Assembly (NCBI GenBank): GCA_021777225.1
Contig: JAJYDQ010000036.1
Span: 1 to 42,398 of the forward strand
Reading direction: 5' to 3'
Source of the DNA: Deltaproteobacteria bacterium
GTDB lineage: Bacteria > Desulfobacterota > Desulfomonilia > Desulfomonilales > Desulfomonilaceae
Length of the DNA stretch: 42,398 bases
The notes beneath the pieces were generated by a model. That model saw only the letters and a list, made by a program, of their open reading frames with translations, was not told the DNA's origin and did no database searches. Each line of letters begins with the position of its first letter. The stretch's first letter is position 1. This document shows, one piece after another, positions 16,159 through 26,094 of this stretch. The translations under genes and the position numbers were made by a program.

Positions 16159-18882
16159 TTAATCCTTGTCAAGAACATTGCGAACATTTTTGAGAAGGTC
16201 CTTTATATCATATGGTTTGTCAACAAACGCCTTTGCTCTTGATAAGAATATTTCTTCCACTTTGCCATTCACCGAATGGCCGCTGGCAATAATGACCTTT
16301 GCTTTGGGGTCAATCCGGAGGACCTCATTCAGAAATTGTTTCCCATCCATCTCAGGCATTATTAAGTCCAGAATCACCAGGGCAATCTCCCTGTTCCGTC
16401 TAATGTATATATTTAAGGCATCTTTTCCATTGCTGGCCGTGATGACTTGATAACCGAAGTTGTCAAGAACTGCGGCGGCTAAATCCCTGACAACCTCGTC
16501 GTCATCCACCAGCAGAATTGTTTCAGTCCCGTGCGGAATGTCCGTTTCACTCTGGAGAATTTCTACGTCCTCATCGGTCTGTATAGCGTGGAAGTAAATC
16601 TTGAATGTTGTCCCTCGACCAGGTTCGCTGTGGCATATGATGTGGCCATCGTGATCCTTAACAATGCCGTAAACGGTTGCGAGCCCAAGGCCGGTCCCTT
16701 TCCCCACCCCCTTGGTAGTAAAGAACGGCTCAAATATATGTGACAGCGTTTCTCTATCGATCCCCTGGCCAGTATCAGAAACCGTCAACAACACATAACG
16801 CCCTGGTTTCGCTTCAATGTTAGTATCGCAATATTCCCGCCCCAGTTCCACGTTTGTCGTTTCAATGGTCAATGTTCCGCCATTTGGCATAGCGTCCCTG
16901 GCGTTGACCGCAAGATTCATTAAAATTTGACCGATTTGAGACTGATCCGCATGGATTGGTTTGATATCTCCGCTTAGACGCAAATCAATCCGGATGGTCT
17001 TGGGGATTGTTCGAGCCAGGAGGCCCTGGATCTGAATAATCTCCTGGTTTAAATTGATAGGTCGATATTTTGTCTCAAGCTTTCTGCTAAACATCAGAAG
17101 GCTTTTGACGAGTTCTGTCCCCCGTTTACCAGCCTGAAAGATTTTCTGCAAATCAGAGTAATCGTTTTCTCCTTCACTTTTTCGTCGAAGCATCAACTCA
17201 GAATATCCCAACACGACCTGAAGCAAGTTATTGAAGTCGTGGGCGATCCCTCCTGCAAGGGTCCCCACAGCCTCCATCTTTTGAGCCTGTATAAACTGCT
17301 TTTGAAGCAACGCTTCCTTGGTGACGTCCCTTGAAACCCCCACATAATTAATTATCCTACCGTACTTGTCCTTAATGGGCGAAATAGTTACCTCAGCTTC
17401 ATAAAGGGTCTTATCCTTTTTCTGATTTGTTAAACGCCCGCGCCAAACTTCCCCTCTGTCCAGGGTCATTTGCAGGTCTTCGTAGACAGCGGTATCCTTT
17501 TCGTTTCTCTCGATTAGTATTCTCGCCTTCTTCCCGACAGCCTCCTGACGGCTGTACCCATTAATTTGTTCAAACGCTGAATTAATGTACAGGATGGTTC
17601 CTTCAGTATCGGTTATCAGGACCGACTCCGCTGATTGCTCAATCGCAGTAGTAAGAAGAAGGCGTTCCTGATCAGCCTGCTTCCGATTTGTAATATCGTG
17701 AGCAAATACCAAAGATCCATTTTGACCCTTGAAAGTTATGGGTACAGCAGAGACCTCCACATCCACGGGCGATCCGTCCATTCGGAGAAAGATCTCCTCG
17801 GCCGCAGGGACTGCCTTCCTCTGGATGCTCGACAGTCGGATACGCTCTTTAACAGTTTTGAGAAAACCCGGATGTATGCAATCCAGAATAGGTTTGCCAA
17901 GAAGGTCCACTTGGGACTCTGCTCCAAATAGCTCCAGCGCACGCTTGTTCAGATAAGCAAAAAGGCCGTCCGTCTGGACAAAAACGGCGTCAGGATCACC
18001 TTCCACAATGGCCCGGAACATTTCCTCGTTCTGTTTCAACGCTGCCTGGGTCAGCTTGAGTTCAGTGATGTTACGATGAATCACGATGCTGGCAGTGTGC
18101 TTACCTTCCATGTCTCGGAGTATGGCCGTTGAAACTTGAATGTCCAGTAACTTGCCTTCTTTGGTCCAACGCTGGGTTTCGAATACAACGTTGGCGCCTC
18201 GTAGTGTTCTTTCCCACGATTGTCTGGTAATCTCGAGTTCCGATAGCGGAACAAAGTTATGTAGAGGTTTGCCGGCTAATTCTTCAACGGACCAACCATA
18301 AAGTTTTTCAAAAGCCCTGTTTGCAAAAGTCACCGCACGCTTGTCATCGTATACAATCAGAGCGTCTGGAATGGTTTCCAGCAGTGAGCGGAAGTGGCCT
18401 TCCCGTTCTTTTAACTCCCTCTCTGAGATCTTGCGCTCCGTTATATCGGTTATCAAGCAGAGGACCGCCCTCCTTCCCTCCCAAATACACACCGATGCAT
18501 TCATCTCTATCCATTTTATTGCGCCATCTTTGCCGACAAGCCTGAAATCGTATTTGCCTGGGCTTTCTTTACCTTCCATTCTCAAGGAGTGATATAGGGC
18601 GACCATGTCTCTGTCGTCCGGATGAACCAGGCCTGAAATGACGTCGGAGGATGACCATTTTCCAAAAGAATATCCTGTAATATCCAAACAGGCCTGATTT
18701 TCATACTTGATCACACCATCTTGAGCTATGAAAATTCCTTCGCCGGCCTTGCTGATTATCTCGCGAAATTGTGATGCCAATTGCCTGGAGATTCTTAGGT
18801 CACTTTCAATCTCGTGAATTCGAAGATCCATGTCCATCAATTCAGCTATTAACTGTTCTTTGGTCTTGTCTTGGCGCTGCAT
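16159..18882 (-). CDS. Cytoplasmic 4-PAS hybrid histidine kinase with receiver domain
   Basis: This 907-residue kinase has no membrane segment. A short coiled start ([14 protein letters not shown]) is followed by four PAS domains at ~40-152, 163-280, 286-405 and 408-525; several end in the typical DITERK-type motif. The HisKA domain has H548 in [12 protein letters not shown], and the ATPase has N660, DTGQGI and [17 protein letters not shown]-terminal receiver domain (787-905) has acidic DDD, phospho-acceptor D839 in [11 protein letters not shown], and K889. It has no DNA-binding output domain. The receiver probably modulates the kinase or passes phosphate to a partner encoded elsewhere. It is divergent from the RND efflux operon. 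A clear paralogue lies at 28623-31505. Co-sensing of redox or small molecules by the PAS domains is likely; ligands are unknown. Confidence 0.93.
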   Translation of the reverse strand: MQRQDKTKEQLIAELMDMDLRIHEIESDLRISRQLASQFREIISKAGEGIFIAQDGVIKYENQACLDITGYSFGKWSSSDVISGLVHPDDRDMVALYHSLRMEGKESPGKYDFRLVGKDGAIKWIEMNASVCIWEGRRAVLCLITDITERKISERELKEREGHFRSLLETIPDALIVYDDKRAVTFANRAFEKLYGWSVEELAGKPLHNFVPLSELEITRQSWERTLRGANVVFETQRWTKEGKLLDIQVSTAILRDMEGKHTASIVIHRNITELKLTQAALKQNEEMFRAIVEGDPDAVFVQTDGLFAYLNKRALELFGAESQVDLLGKPILDCIHPGFLKTVKERIRLSSIQRKAVPAAEEIFLRMDGSPVDVEVSAVPITFKGQNGSLVFAHDITNRKQADQERLLLTTAIEQSAESVLITDTEGTILYINSAFEQINGYSRQEAVGKKARILIERNEKDTAVYEDLQMTLDRGEVWRGRLTNQKKDKTLYEAEVTISPIKDKYGRIINYVGVSRDVTKEALLQKQFIQAQKMEAVGTLAGGIAHDFNNLLQVVLGYSELMLRRKSEGENDYSDLQKIFQAGKRGTELVKSLLMFSRKLETKYRPINLNQEIIQIQGLLARTIPKTIRIDLRLSGDIKPIHADQSQIGQILMNLAVNARDAMPNGGTLTIETTNVELGREYCDTNIEAKPGRYVLLTVSDTGQGIDRETLSHIFEPFFTTKGVGKGTGLGLATVYGIVKDHDGHIICHSEPGRGTTFKIYFHAIQTDEDVEILQSETDIPHGTETILLVDDDEVVRDLAAAVLDNFGYQVITASNGKDALNIYIRRNREIALVILDLIMPEMDGKQFLNEVLRIDPKAKVIIASGHSVNGKVEEIFLSRAKAFVDKPYDIKDLLKNVRNVLDKD

Positions 18883-18945
18883 GGCATGAGGCTCCGTCCG
18901 GGCAATGCGGTCGGGGAGACAAAGAAAAGCAGATCGTTATACTTT

Positions 18946-18960
18946 TATTCTATCAGAATA
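18946..18960. promoter_or_regulatory. Palindrome TATTCT-ATC-AGAATA between kinase and efflux operon
   Basis: A perfect 6-bp inverted repeat with a 3-bp spacer lies in the 235-bp divergent region. It is 64 bp upstream of the kinase start and ~160 bp upstream of the adaptor start. Its size and position fit a dimeric regulator site. A TATAAA further toward the efflux genes is a possible -10. No regulator gene is adjacent. Confidence 0.3.
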
Positions 18961-19117
18961 GTGGCGAGTTACTGTATAAAAAATTGTGGTCCCAATGATT
19001 TTGAATTTAGTGGTTCCACTAATGACAGATTATCAAGACTATCGGATATCTGACCGCTCCCATTGTAGACTTTTCAAGAAATGGCAAGTCGCTAAAATTG
19101 CTGCAAGGGGTCTTACT

Positions 19118-20302
19118 ATGCACGCTGCTTTATGTCAAAAGATACATTGGCCTCTTTTGCTTTCTTTTCTGATTCTTTTTGGTTGTGGCCAGCGAACTGA
19201 AACATTCTCTCCACCACCCCCACCTGAAGTTACTGTAAACTTGCCGGAGATAAGAGATGTCACGGACTATCTTGAATTCACCGGCAACACAACAGCATTG
19301 GAATCAGTTGAGATCCGCGCGAGAGTTCAAGGGTTCCTGGACAAAATGAACTTCCAGCCAGGACAGTGGGTAAAATCGGGAGACCTTCTCTTCGTGATTG
19401 ACCCCAGGCCTTTCCAGGCAAGAGTGAATCAACAGGAGGCCAATCTCAAGGTAAAGGAAGCCGCTCTTAGCCTTGCCCAGGTAAAAGAGGAAAAATCAGC
19501 CAATTTACTCAAGACATCTTCTATTTCAGAAATAGCGTTCCTCGAAGACAAGGCTAATCGCGACATGGCGCTGGCTCAGAAGGGAGTGGCAAAAGCGGAC
19601 CTGGAAGAAGCGAAGCTCCAGCTCGATTATACTCAAGTAAAATCCCCCATAGATGGCATAGTTGGACGTAATATGGTTGATCTGGGAAATTTGGTCGGCG
19701 CCCAGGAAAAGACATTGTTAACCAACGTAGTTAATGACAGCTCTGTGTACGCCTATTTCAATCTCAGTGAAAATGACCTTTTAAGGCTGGCCCGAATTTA
19801 CGCTAACATAAACGACAGAAGCGATATCCATAGACCCGAAGCCCCTTGCTTTCTGGCCCTTGCTGACGAAACGGATTTCCAGCGCGAGGGCAAAGTTGAT
19901 TTTGTGGACAATCAGGTTGACCCAGGGACAGGAACTTTGACGGTTCGTGCGGTATTCCCAAACAGGGACGGGATACTGTTACCCGGTCTGTTTGTACGAA
20001 TACATGTTCCTCTCAAGAAGAGGGAGGCGCTGCTAGTTCCTAATCTTGCAGTGGGCATGGATCAGGGAGGCCATTATCTTTTTGTCGTGAACAAGGATAG
20101 CGTTGTAGAACAAAGGCCGGTTGAACTTGGTCAACAAATTAATCATTTGAGAGTTATCGAGAAGGGACTTACCAAAAGAGACCGGGTGATTATCAACGGA
20201 ATTCAGTTCGCTAGACCTGGAGCCAAAGTCACCCCAATTAAGTCATCTGGACAATCTTCAGAACCGGTACTACGTTCATCCGGCGCAGAAGCCGCCAAAT
20301 AG
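19118..20302 (+). CDS. RND efflux periplasmic adaptor lipoprotein (MFP)
   Basis: This is a 394-residue membrane-fusion protein. Lipobox LFGC (Cys23) predicts a lipid-anchored periplasmic protein. The biotinyl-lipoyl halves are visible as VEIRARVQGFLDKMNF with QWVKSGDLLFVIDPRPF and, after the coiled-coil hairpin, TQVKSPIDGIVGRNMVDLGN. The beta-barrel and membrane-proximal domains follow, with DPGTGTLTVRAVFPN and LLPGLFVRIHVPL. It links an RND pump to an outer-membrane channel. The frame extends to 18986, but ATG 19118, eight bases after AGGGG, starts exactly at the signal peptide. The pump gene follows after 13 bp. No TolC-like gene is in the window. Confidence 0.93.
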   Translation: MHAALCQKIHWPLLLSFLILFGCGQRTETFSPPPPPEVTVNLPEIRDVTDYLEFTGNTTALESVEIRARVQGFLDKMNFQPGQWVKSGDLLFVIDPRPFQARVNQQEANLKVKEAALSLAQVKEEKSANLLKTSSISEIAFLEDKANRDMALAQKGVAKADLEEAKLQLDYTQVKSPIDGIVGRNMVDLGNLVGAQEKTLLTNVVNDSSVYAYFNLSENDLLRLARIYANINDRSDIHRPEAPCFLALADETDFQREGKVDFVDNQVDPGTGTLTVRAVFPNRDGILLPGLFVRIHVPLKKREALLVPNLAVGMDQGGHYLFVVNKDSVVEQRPVELGQQINHLRVIEKGLTKRDRVIINGIQFARPGAKVTPIKSSGQSSEPVLRSSGAEAAK

Positions 20303-20315
20303 CGGAGGTCGCGCC

Positions 20316-23300
20316 ATGCTTAGCAGATTCTTCATAAATCGCCCTATTTTCGCATCCGTTATCTCCATTTTGATCGTGCTGGCTGGGGGAGTGTGTGTTT
20401 TCAACCTTCCTATAGCCCAGTATCCTGACATTACTCCTCCCGTCGTTCAGGTAAAGGCGTTCTTCCCAGGCGCCGATCCACAGGTTATAGCTGACACCGT
20501 GGCATCACCTATAGAACAACAAATTAACGGCGTCGAGAACATGCTCTACATGCTTAGCACCAGCGCCGCTGATGGTTCATACACCCTCAACGTGACCTTT
20601 GAGCTTGGTACAAACATAGACATGGCTACAGTACTCACTCAGAACCGTGTCACTACTGCTATTCCATCGTTGCCCGAAGAGGTTCAGCGTCAGGGAGTGA
20701 CTACGAAGAAGGTCTCGTCTGCGCTTGTAGCCATCATGTGTTTGTATTCTCCAGACGGTCGTTATGACGATTTATACCTGACCAACTATGTCAGTATAAG
20801 GATTAAGGATGAACTCAGCCGTATCCGTGGAGTAGGAAACGTCGATGTGTTTCCGCAAAAGGATTACGGTATGCGTCTGTGGCTGGACCCTAACAAGATG
20901 GAATCGCGAAGCTTGACTACTAACGACGTTGTCGACGCCCTGCGTCAGCAAAACGTTCAGGTCGCAGCGGGAAACGTGGGGCAACGTCCTAGTCCTAAAG
21001 GTGTTGATTTCCAGTTAAACGTTAACACGTTAGGCAGGCTCACAGATGTGTCGCAATTCGAGAACATAATTGTCAAAACGGCGGAAGGAGGCCGGGTAAC
21101 AAGAGTAAAGGACATCGCCAGAGTTGAACTAGGCGCTAAATCTTACGATACATTTTCCATCTTTAACGGAAAAGCCGCTGCAACCATGGTTGTGTATCAA
21201 TCACCGGGATCCAATGCATTACAGGTTGCCGACGAAGTGCAAAAGACAATGGAAAAATTGAAGCAAGAATTCCCTCAAGGATTGGAATACAAAGCCATTT
21301 ACGAGATTTCCAGTTTCATTCGATCGTCCATCCATGAAGTGATCAAAACACTTTTCGAGGCTTTTGTTCTGGTTTTCATGGTTGTTTTTATTTTTCTGCA
21401 GGATTGGCGCGCTACCATTATCCCGGCAATTACAATCCCCGTTTCGCTCGTGGGAACATTTGCCGTCATGGCATTGCTCGGTTTTTCAATCAATATGGTA
21501 ACTCTCTTTGGAATGGTGCTTGCGATAGGCATCGTTGTCGACGACGCAATTGTAGTAGTGGAGAACGTTGAACGCAATATGACCGGTTTTGGCCTCAGCC
21601 CTAAAGAAGGGGCAATTAGGGCCATGGAAGAAGTCACCAGTCCGATTATCGGGACAACCTTAGTTTTAATGGCAGTCTTTGTCCCTGCCGCTCTCATGGG
21701 TGGAATAACTGGCGCCCTTTACAGACAATTTTCTTTAACTATAGCTATAACTACTCTATTTTCCTCAATTAATGCTCTTACACTAAGTCCGGCGTTATGC
21801 GCTATATTGCTCAGACCATCTCAAGGACCAAAAAATATTCTGTTTCGAGGCTTCAATAGTGTCTTTGACCGTATAGCCAGCTCATATACGAATATTGTCT
21901 CTGTGTGTCTGCGTCGGGTTTGGCTGATGACTCTTATATTTGTAGTCCTTGTAGTTTGTACCGCAATGGGTTTCCTACGCGTGCCAACCGGCTTTGTGCC
22001 TCTGGAGGATGATGGGCTCATCCTTGTAAATGTTCAAATGCCTGACGGAGCCAACCTTGACAGAACTGAATCCACGGTAAAAAAGGTCGACGCTATACTG
22101 GAAAAAACTAATGGGATTGCCAGTTATGGCGTACTGGGCGGGTATTCCATGATAGACGGAGCCGCATCCAATCTCGCCGCCATATTCGCGCCTTTGACTC
22201 CATGGGATGAACGTGTCAGGAATGGCCGGAGCCGTGAATTCATCATTGCCGAACTCACCAGAGAATTCTCCAAGATTCAGGAAGGCATGGTTTTCCCTTT
22301 CACGCTACCGCCTATTTTTGGCCTTGGGACAGGTGGGGGATTTGAACTTCAACTTCAGGACAAATCGGGGCTGGGTTTGATTGCCCTTCAGAACGCCGGG
22401 ATGGATTTGGCGGCGGCCGCAAACGGCCAACCCAGCTTAATGAACGTTTTCTCAACTTTTCGAGCCACCGTGCCGAATGTTTTTGTCGATGTTGACAGGG
22501 ATAAGGTCTTTAATTTGGGAGTTCCACTTCAGAGCGTCTTTGACACGATGGCGGCGTACCTCGGATCAACATATGTAAATGACTTTAACAGGTTTGGTAG
22601 GACCTGGCAGGTTAAAGTTCAGGGTGACAGCGTCTTCAGAAGTAAACCGGAAGATATTCTAAAATTGCAGGTCAGAAACAGAAATGGCAAAATGCTGCCT
22701 TTAGGGGCATTGGCCAAAATTGTCGACTCCGTAGGTCCATTAAAGGTCGACCGATACAATCTTTATCCTACGGCCAAAATCATGGGAAACCCGGCTCCCG
22801 GATATAGCAGCGGCCAAGCGTTGGAAACAATGGAAAGGCTAGCTCGGTTCAGGCTACCTGTGGGTATGGGGTATGAATGGACCGCAATGGCTTTTCAGGA
22901 AAAGAAGGCTGGAAGTCAGGCTGGAATCATTTTCGCGTTGGCCATCCTGGTGGTGTTCTTGATTTTAGCGGCACAGTACGAGAGTTGGGCTGACCCTCTA
23001 TCCGTAGTCCTGGTAGTGCCGTTAGCAGTTCTGGGCGCAGTCCTGGCCCTTATTATTCGTCACATGGACAACAACATATATACGCAGGTAGGTCTTGTGC
23101 TGCTCGTTGGATTATCAGCCAAAAACGCCATCCTTATCGTAGAATTCGTCAGAGACATGCGCAAGAAAGGTGACGGACTAATCGAGGCAATAATTCAGGG
23201 CGCAAAGCTTCGATTTCGCCCTATTCTTATGACCTCATTCTCGTTCATACTCGGCGTGCTCCCATTAGTTGTGGCCACCGGCGCAGGCGCTGTTAGCCGG

Positions 23301-23429
23301 CAAGCGCTAGGAACCGCTGTATTTGCAGGCATGCTTGGCGTCACTATTCTCGGAGTATTTTTTACGCCAGTCCTATACCTGTTCCTGCAACGGATTAAAG
23401 AGGTTTTAAGCAAAGCTACAGATGATTGA
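20316..23429 (+). CDS. RND multidrug efflux pump, HAE1 (AcrB-like) permease
   Basis: This 1037-residue protein has the normal length for HAE1 pumps, with 12 membrane spans and two large periplasmic loops. The start LSRFFINRPIFASVISI is diagnostic. Proton-relay residues are D409 and D410 in GIVVDDAIVVVENVE (TM4) and K936 in GLSAKNAILIVEF (TM10), all intact. The porter-domain sequences FPGADPQVIADTVASPIEQ and GGFELQLQDKSGLG are typical. The pump should export hydrophobic or amphiphilic compounds with the adaptor encoded 13 bp upstream. GGAGGT precedes the ATG by seven bases. It is convergent with the LytTR regulator gene, with only 11 bp between stops. Confidence 0.96.
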   Translation: MLSRFFINRPIFASVISILIVLAGGVCVFNLPIAQYPDITPPVVQVKAFFPGADPQVIADTVASPIEQQINGVENMLYMLSTSAADGSYTLNVTFELGTNIDMATVLTQNRVTTAIPSLPEEVQRQGVTTKKVSSALVAIMCLYSPDGRYDDLYLTNYVSIRIKDELSRIRGVGNVDVFPQKDYGMRLWLDPNKMESRSLTTNDVVDALRQQNVQVAAGNVGQRPSPKGVDFQLNVNTLGRLTDVSQFENIIVKTAEGGRVTRVKDIARVELGAKSYDTFSIFNGKAAATMVVYQSPGSNALQVADEVQKTMEKLKQEFPQGLEYKAIYEISSFIRSSIHEVIKTLFEAFVLVFMVVFIFLQDWRATIIPAITIPVSLVGTFAVMALLGFSINMVTLFGMVLAIGIVVDDAIVVVENVERNMTGFGLSPKEGAIRAMEEVTSPIIGTTLVLMAVFVPAALMGGITGALYRQFSLTIAITTLFSSINALTLSPALCAILLRPSQGPKNILFRGFNSVFDRIASSYTNIVSVCLRRVWLMTLIFVVLVVCTAMGFLRVPTGFVPLEDDGLILVNVQMPDGANLDRTESTVKKVDAILEKTNGIASYGVLGGYSMIDGAASNLAAIFAPLTPWDERVRNGRSREFIIAELTREFSKIQEGMVFPFTLPPIFGLGTGGGFELQLQDKSGLGLIALQNAGMDLAAAANGQPSLMNVFSTFRATVPNVFVDVDRDKVFNLGVPLQSVFDTMAAYLGSTYVNDFNRFGRTWQVKVQGDSVFRSKPEDILKLQVRNRNGKMLPLGALAKIVDSVGPLKVDRYNLYPTAKIMGNPAPGYSSGQALETMERLARFRLPVGMGYEWTAMAFQEKKAGSQAGIIFALAILVVFLILAAQYESWADPLSVVLVVPLAVLGAVLALIIRHMDNNIYTQVGLVLLVGLSAKNAILIVEFVRDMRKKGDGLIEAIIQGAKLRFRPILMTSFSFILGVLPLVVATGAGAVSRQALGTAVFAGMLGVTILGVFFTPVLYLFLQRIKEVLSKATDD

Positions 23430-23440
23430 AGCGCCCCCGA

Positions 23441-24151
23441 CTAAACTTCCAATTTTTCCTTAATTTTCTTGAGGTATCTCCTGCTTACCGGCACGCTTTT
23501 CTTTAACCTGGTCTTGATTGCCGCCGCCTGATTCTCATGAAGAATAATCTCATCCACGTGGTCTATATTGACCAAAAACTGTTTGTGACATCGAATTAGC
23601 CCTGTCCTGGTCTCTAGCACCCTCAGAGTGATTTCCGTATAGAATTCTCCCTGAGCGCAAACCAGATAGACGCCGGAGACGTCGCTCCTGACATATTCTA
23701 CATCTGAAATGTTAATCAACTTGATACGGTTGGGGCCCACGCACGGGATTCTCTTTATGGCAGGAGCGATGAACGCGTTAGAGTATCTTTCACCCAGCCT
23801 CTTTTGGATCTTTAGGGTCGTTTTCAAAAGCCTTTGTTTTTCAACCGGTTTTAGTAGATAATCAAAAGCGCTCTCTTCGAAGGCTTTTAGAGCATATTCA
23901 TCATAGGCGGTTACGAACACTACGATCGGCATGATCTCTTGATCAATCATGCTCAACAATTCCATACCTGTGATACCCGGCATTTGGATATCCAGAAAAA
24001 CAACCTCTGGTTTTTCGCGCTTGATCGCTTTCAGCGCGTCTATGGCATTGTCACATTTCCCCACCACCCAAAATGATCCTGTCTCACCCAGAATGGCTTC
24101 AAGTTCCTCTCTAGAGTGAATTTCGTCATCCACGATTAACGCACGGATCAT
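23441..24151 (-). CDS. LytTR-type response regulator
   Basis: This ~236-residue regulator has a receiver domain at residues ~1-120, with phospho-acceptor Asp54 in VVFLDIQMPGITG and a switch Lys in LLKPVEK. A LytTR DNA-binding domain at ~135-236 carries the hallmark FLVNIDHVDEI and VPVSRRYLKKIKEKL. ATG 24151 is nine bases from GGAGG; ATG 24157 is only three away. The gene overlaps the sensor kinase gene by 26-32 bp, so the two are co-translated. It resembles BtsR/YpdB. In E. coli such regulators control CstA- or MFS-type transporters. A CstA gene lies just upstream of the kinase on the same strand and is the likely target. Confidence 0.93.
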   Translation of the reverse strand: MIRALIVDDEIHSREELEAILGETGSFWVVGKCDNAIDALKAIKREKPEVVFLDIQMPGITGMELLSMIDQEIMPIVVFVTAYDEYALKAFEESAFDYLLKPVEKQRLLKTTLKIQKRLGERYSNAFIAPAIKRIPCVGPNRIKLINISDVEYVRSDVSGVYLVCAQGEFYTEITLRVLETRTGLIRCHKQFLVNIDHVDEIILHENQAAAIKTRLKKSVPVSRRYLKKIKEKLEV

Positions 24152-25823
24152 ACTCATAATCCTCCAGTGGGATGGAAATGGTGACCTTGGTTAACTCATT
24201 CGGGACGCATGAAACGTTTGCGCCATAATTGTCGCCCGCCATTAGCCTGAGCCGTCTATCGACAATCTTAATGCCTAAACCATTTTCATTTCCGTTTTCG
24301 CAAAAAGTTCCTGCATTGTCTTCTATTTCAATAATAGCAACGTTGTTTTCTTTGTACGCTCGTATCTTGGCTACTCCTGGCCCCAGCATATTCGCAATTC
24401 CGTGTTTGATGGCGTTTTCAATAATAGGCTGAAGGGTGAATGCCGGTAGCTTCAAATTGAGAAGGTCGGGGTCTATGTCCATTTCCACCGTCAATCTGTC
24501 TTCAAACCTTGCTTTCTCAATGGCCAGATAGGAATTCACATGCGCAAGTTCCTCTGCCATTGTTGACAATTGACCGCTTTTCTTCAGGCCTTTTCGGAGA
24601 AAGGAGCTGAGACTCATTAGAAGTTCCCTTGCCCGGCCGGCATCTTTACGAAGTATTGCAATTATGGTGTTCAGAGAGTTGAAGAGAAAGTGCGGATTTA
24701 CCTGAGCCTGTAGCAGCTTCAGTTCAGACATGATCAAGAGACTTTTCTGCTGTTGGTATTTTGAAACAAGCAGTTGATTGGACAAAAGCCGTGCAATGCC
24801 TTCACCAAGTGATTTGTTCATGTTCAGAAATCGTTTGTTACTGGTTTCATATAGCTTGATAGTCCCAATCACCACATCGTCTACAGCCAGTGGCGCTACA
24901 AGAACAGAATTGAGCGGACATGTCGCAGAAATGAAACATGTGTAATGATCTTGGGCCCCATCAGCGAAGGCAACCCTGTTCTCTTTGATCGCCAGCTTGG
25001 TTAAGGGCGAAGAAATGGGAGTATCTGGAAGATGGTGTTCGGACCCCACACCGACAAAAGATAAGACCTTTTCGGTATCAGTAATCGCGACGGCACTGAC
25101 TCCAGTTTCTTCGCGAATAATCTTGGCCATTTCATCAGCCGTCTGCCTATTGAATCCCTTGGACAGGAGGCTGAGACTTCGTTCAGCAATATTGAACGCT
25201 CTTGAGGAGAATACGGCGGCGGCCCTATCATACATGTCCCGTTGATCTCTGATGATGCTCATAAAAATGGCGCAACCGCAGGAACTTGTCACGATCATCG
25301 GCAGGGCAATGACCTTGACCAAAGCAAGAGCGTCGAAGAATGGCCGGGAAACAGCAAGTATTATGATCATCTGCAACGTTTCAGCGGCAGCGGCCGTCAA
25401 AAAAGCCACTCCGGGTTTAAAGATATCCTGAAGTCTGTTGCGTCTCGTTAGATAAAGACACAGCAACCCACCGACCAAACCTTCGGTAGTTGTTGAAAGA
25501 CCGCAGGAGAAAGCTGTAAAGCCCCCCTGAAAATACCGGTGTAACCCACCGGTAAATCCCACTGCGGTACCCAAAACCGGCCCGCCTATCATCCCCGCCA
25601 AGACCGGGCCAATTGCTCGCGTGTTTGCCAATGCGCCATGTACGGGGTGCCCGAGGTAAGTTCCCATAATCGACAATGCTGAGAAAAAAAAGTACAGGTG
25701 CACTTTATCGCGGCGGTCAAGATTCTGATTAGTCAGAGGTCGAAACCACGGTGATTTGCAGTACAGATAACCGACAACCAGAAAAACCGCCATGGTTTGA
25801 AAAAGTTGTAGAAAAAGGTTCAT
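24126..25823 (-). CDS. LytS-type sensor histidine kinase
   Basis: This is a 565-residue membrane kinase. The N-terminal ~200 residues form the 5TMR-LYT sensor (DUF family of LytS/BtsS/YpdA), with a conserved GTYLGHPVHGALANTRAIGP stretch and NTR motif. A GAF-like domain at ~215-350 includes a TCFISATCPLNSVL region. The His_kinase domain has phospho-acceptor H378 in QVNPHFLFNSLNTI, followed by the ATPase with N470 (PIIENAIKHG) and ENGLGIKIV. GAGGA lies just before the ATG. It lies 271 bp downstream of the CstA gene, behind a terminator, so it probably has its own promoter. By analogy with BtsS, pyruvate is a candidate ligand, but nothing in the sequence proves it. Confidence 0.94.
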   Translation of the reverse strand: MNLFLQLFQTMAVFLVVGYLYCKSPWFRPLTNQNLDRRDKVHLYFFFSALSIMGTYLGHPVHGALANTRAIGPVLAGMIGGPVLGTAVGFTGGLHRYFQGGFTAFSCGLSTTTEGLVGGLLCLYLTRRNRLQDIFKPGVAFLTAAAAETLQMIIILAVSRPFFDALALVKVIALPMIVTSSCGCAIFMSIIRDQRDMYDRAAAVFSSRAFNIAERSLSLLSKGFNRQTADEMAKIIREETGVSAVAITDTEKVLSFVGVGSEHHLPDTPISSPLTKLAIKENRVAFADGAQDHYTCFISATCPLNSVLVAPLAVDDVVIGTIKLYETSNKRFLNMNKSLGEGIARLLSNQLLVSKYQQQKSLLIMSELKLLQAQVNPHFLFNSLNTIIAILRKDAGRARELLMSLSSFLRKGLKKSGQLSTMAEELAHVNSYLAIEKARFEDRLTVEMDIDPDLLNLKLPAFTLQPIIENAIKHGIANMLGPGVAKIRAYKENNVAIIEIEDNAGTFCENGNENGLGIKIVDRRLRLMAGDNYGANVSCVPNELTKVTISIPLEDYEYDPCVNRG

Positions 25824-26000
25824 GGCGTCCTCATATCAATAAATTCTCTCTGACTTTGTTAACCAAATTCCGCCGCTCCAAACTGTTCCAAGTGTGATTA
25901 GCTCCTGTTGAATTTTGACAGATCGTGATCTTTTGTGTTCACGTTTCTATTACAGTTTTTAGACTACATAGTAAATTAGGCGGTAAATTTTCTGAAGATC

Positions 26001-26056
26001 CCAAAAGAAAACCGGTCCAAGCCCTGCTCGCTTATGAGAGCGCGGCCTCGGACCGG
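26001..26056 (-). terminator. Rho-independent terminator of cstA
   Basis: CCGGTCC (26012-26018) and GGACCGG (26050-26056) form a 7-bp GC stem. An inner GCTC/GAGC helix extends the hairpin. Read on the minus strand the stem is followed directly by TTTTCTTTTGG. It begins ~38 bp past the cstA stop codon and should separate cstA from the downstream LytS-LytR genes. Confidence 0.7.
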
Positions 26057-26094
26057 AGATGGAAAATTGATTTTGGTTTCAAACTTAAAAGACT

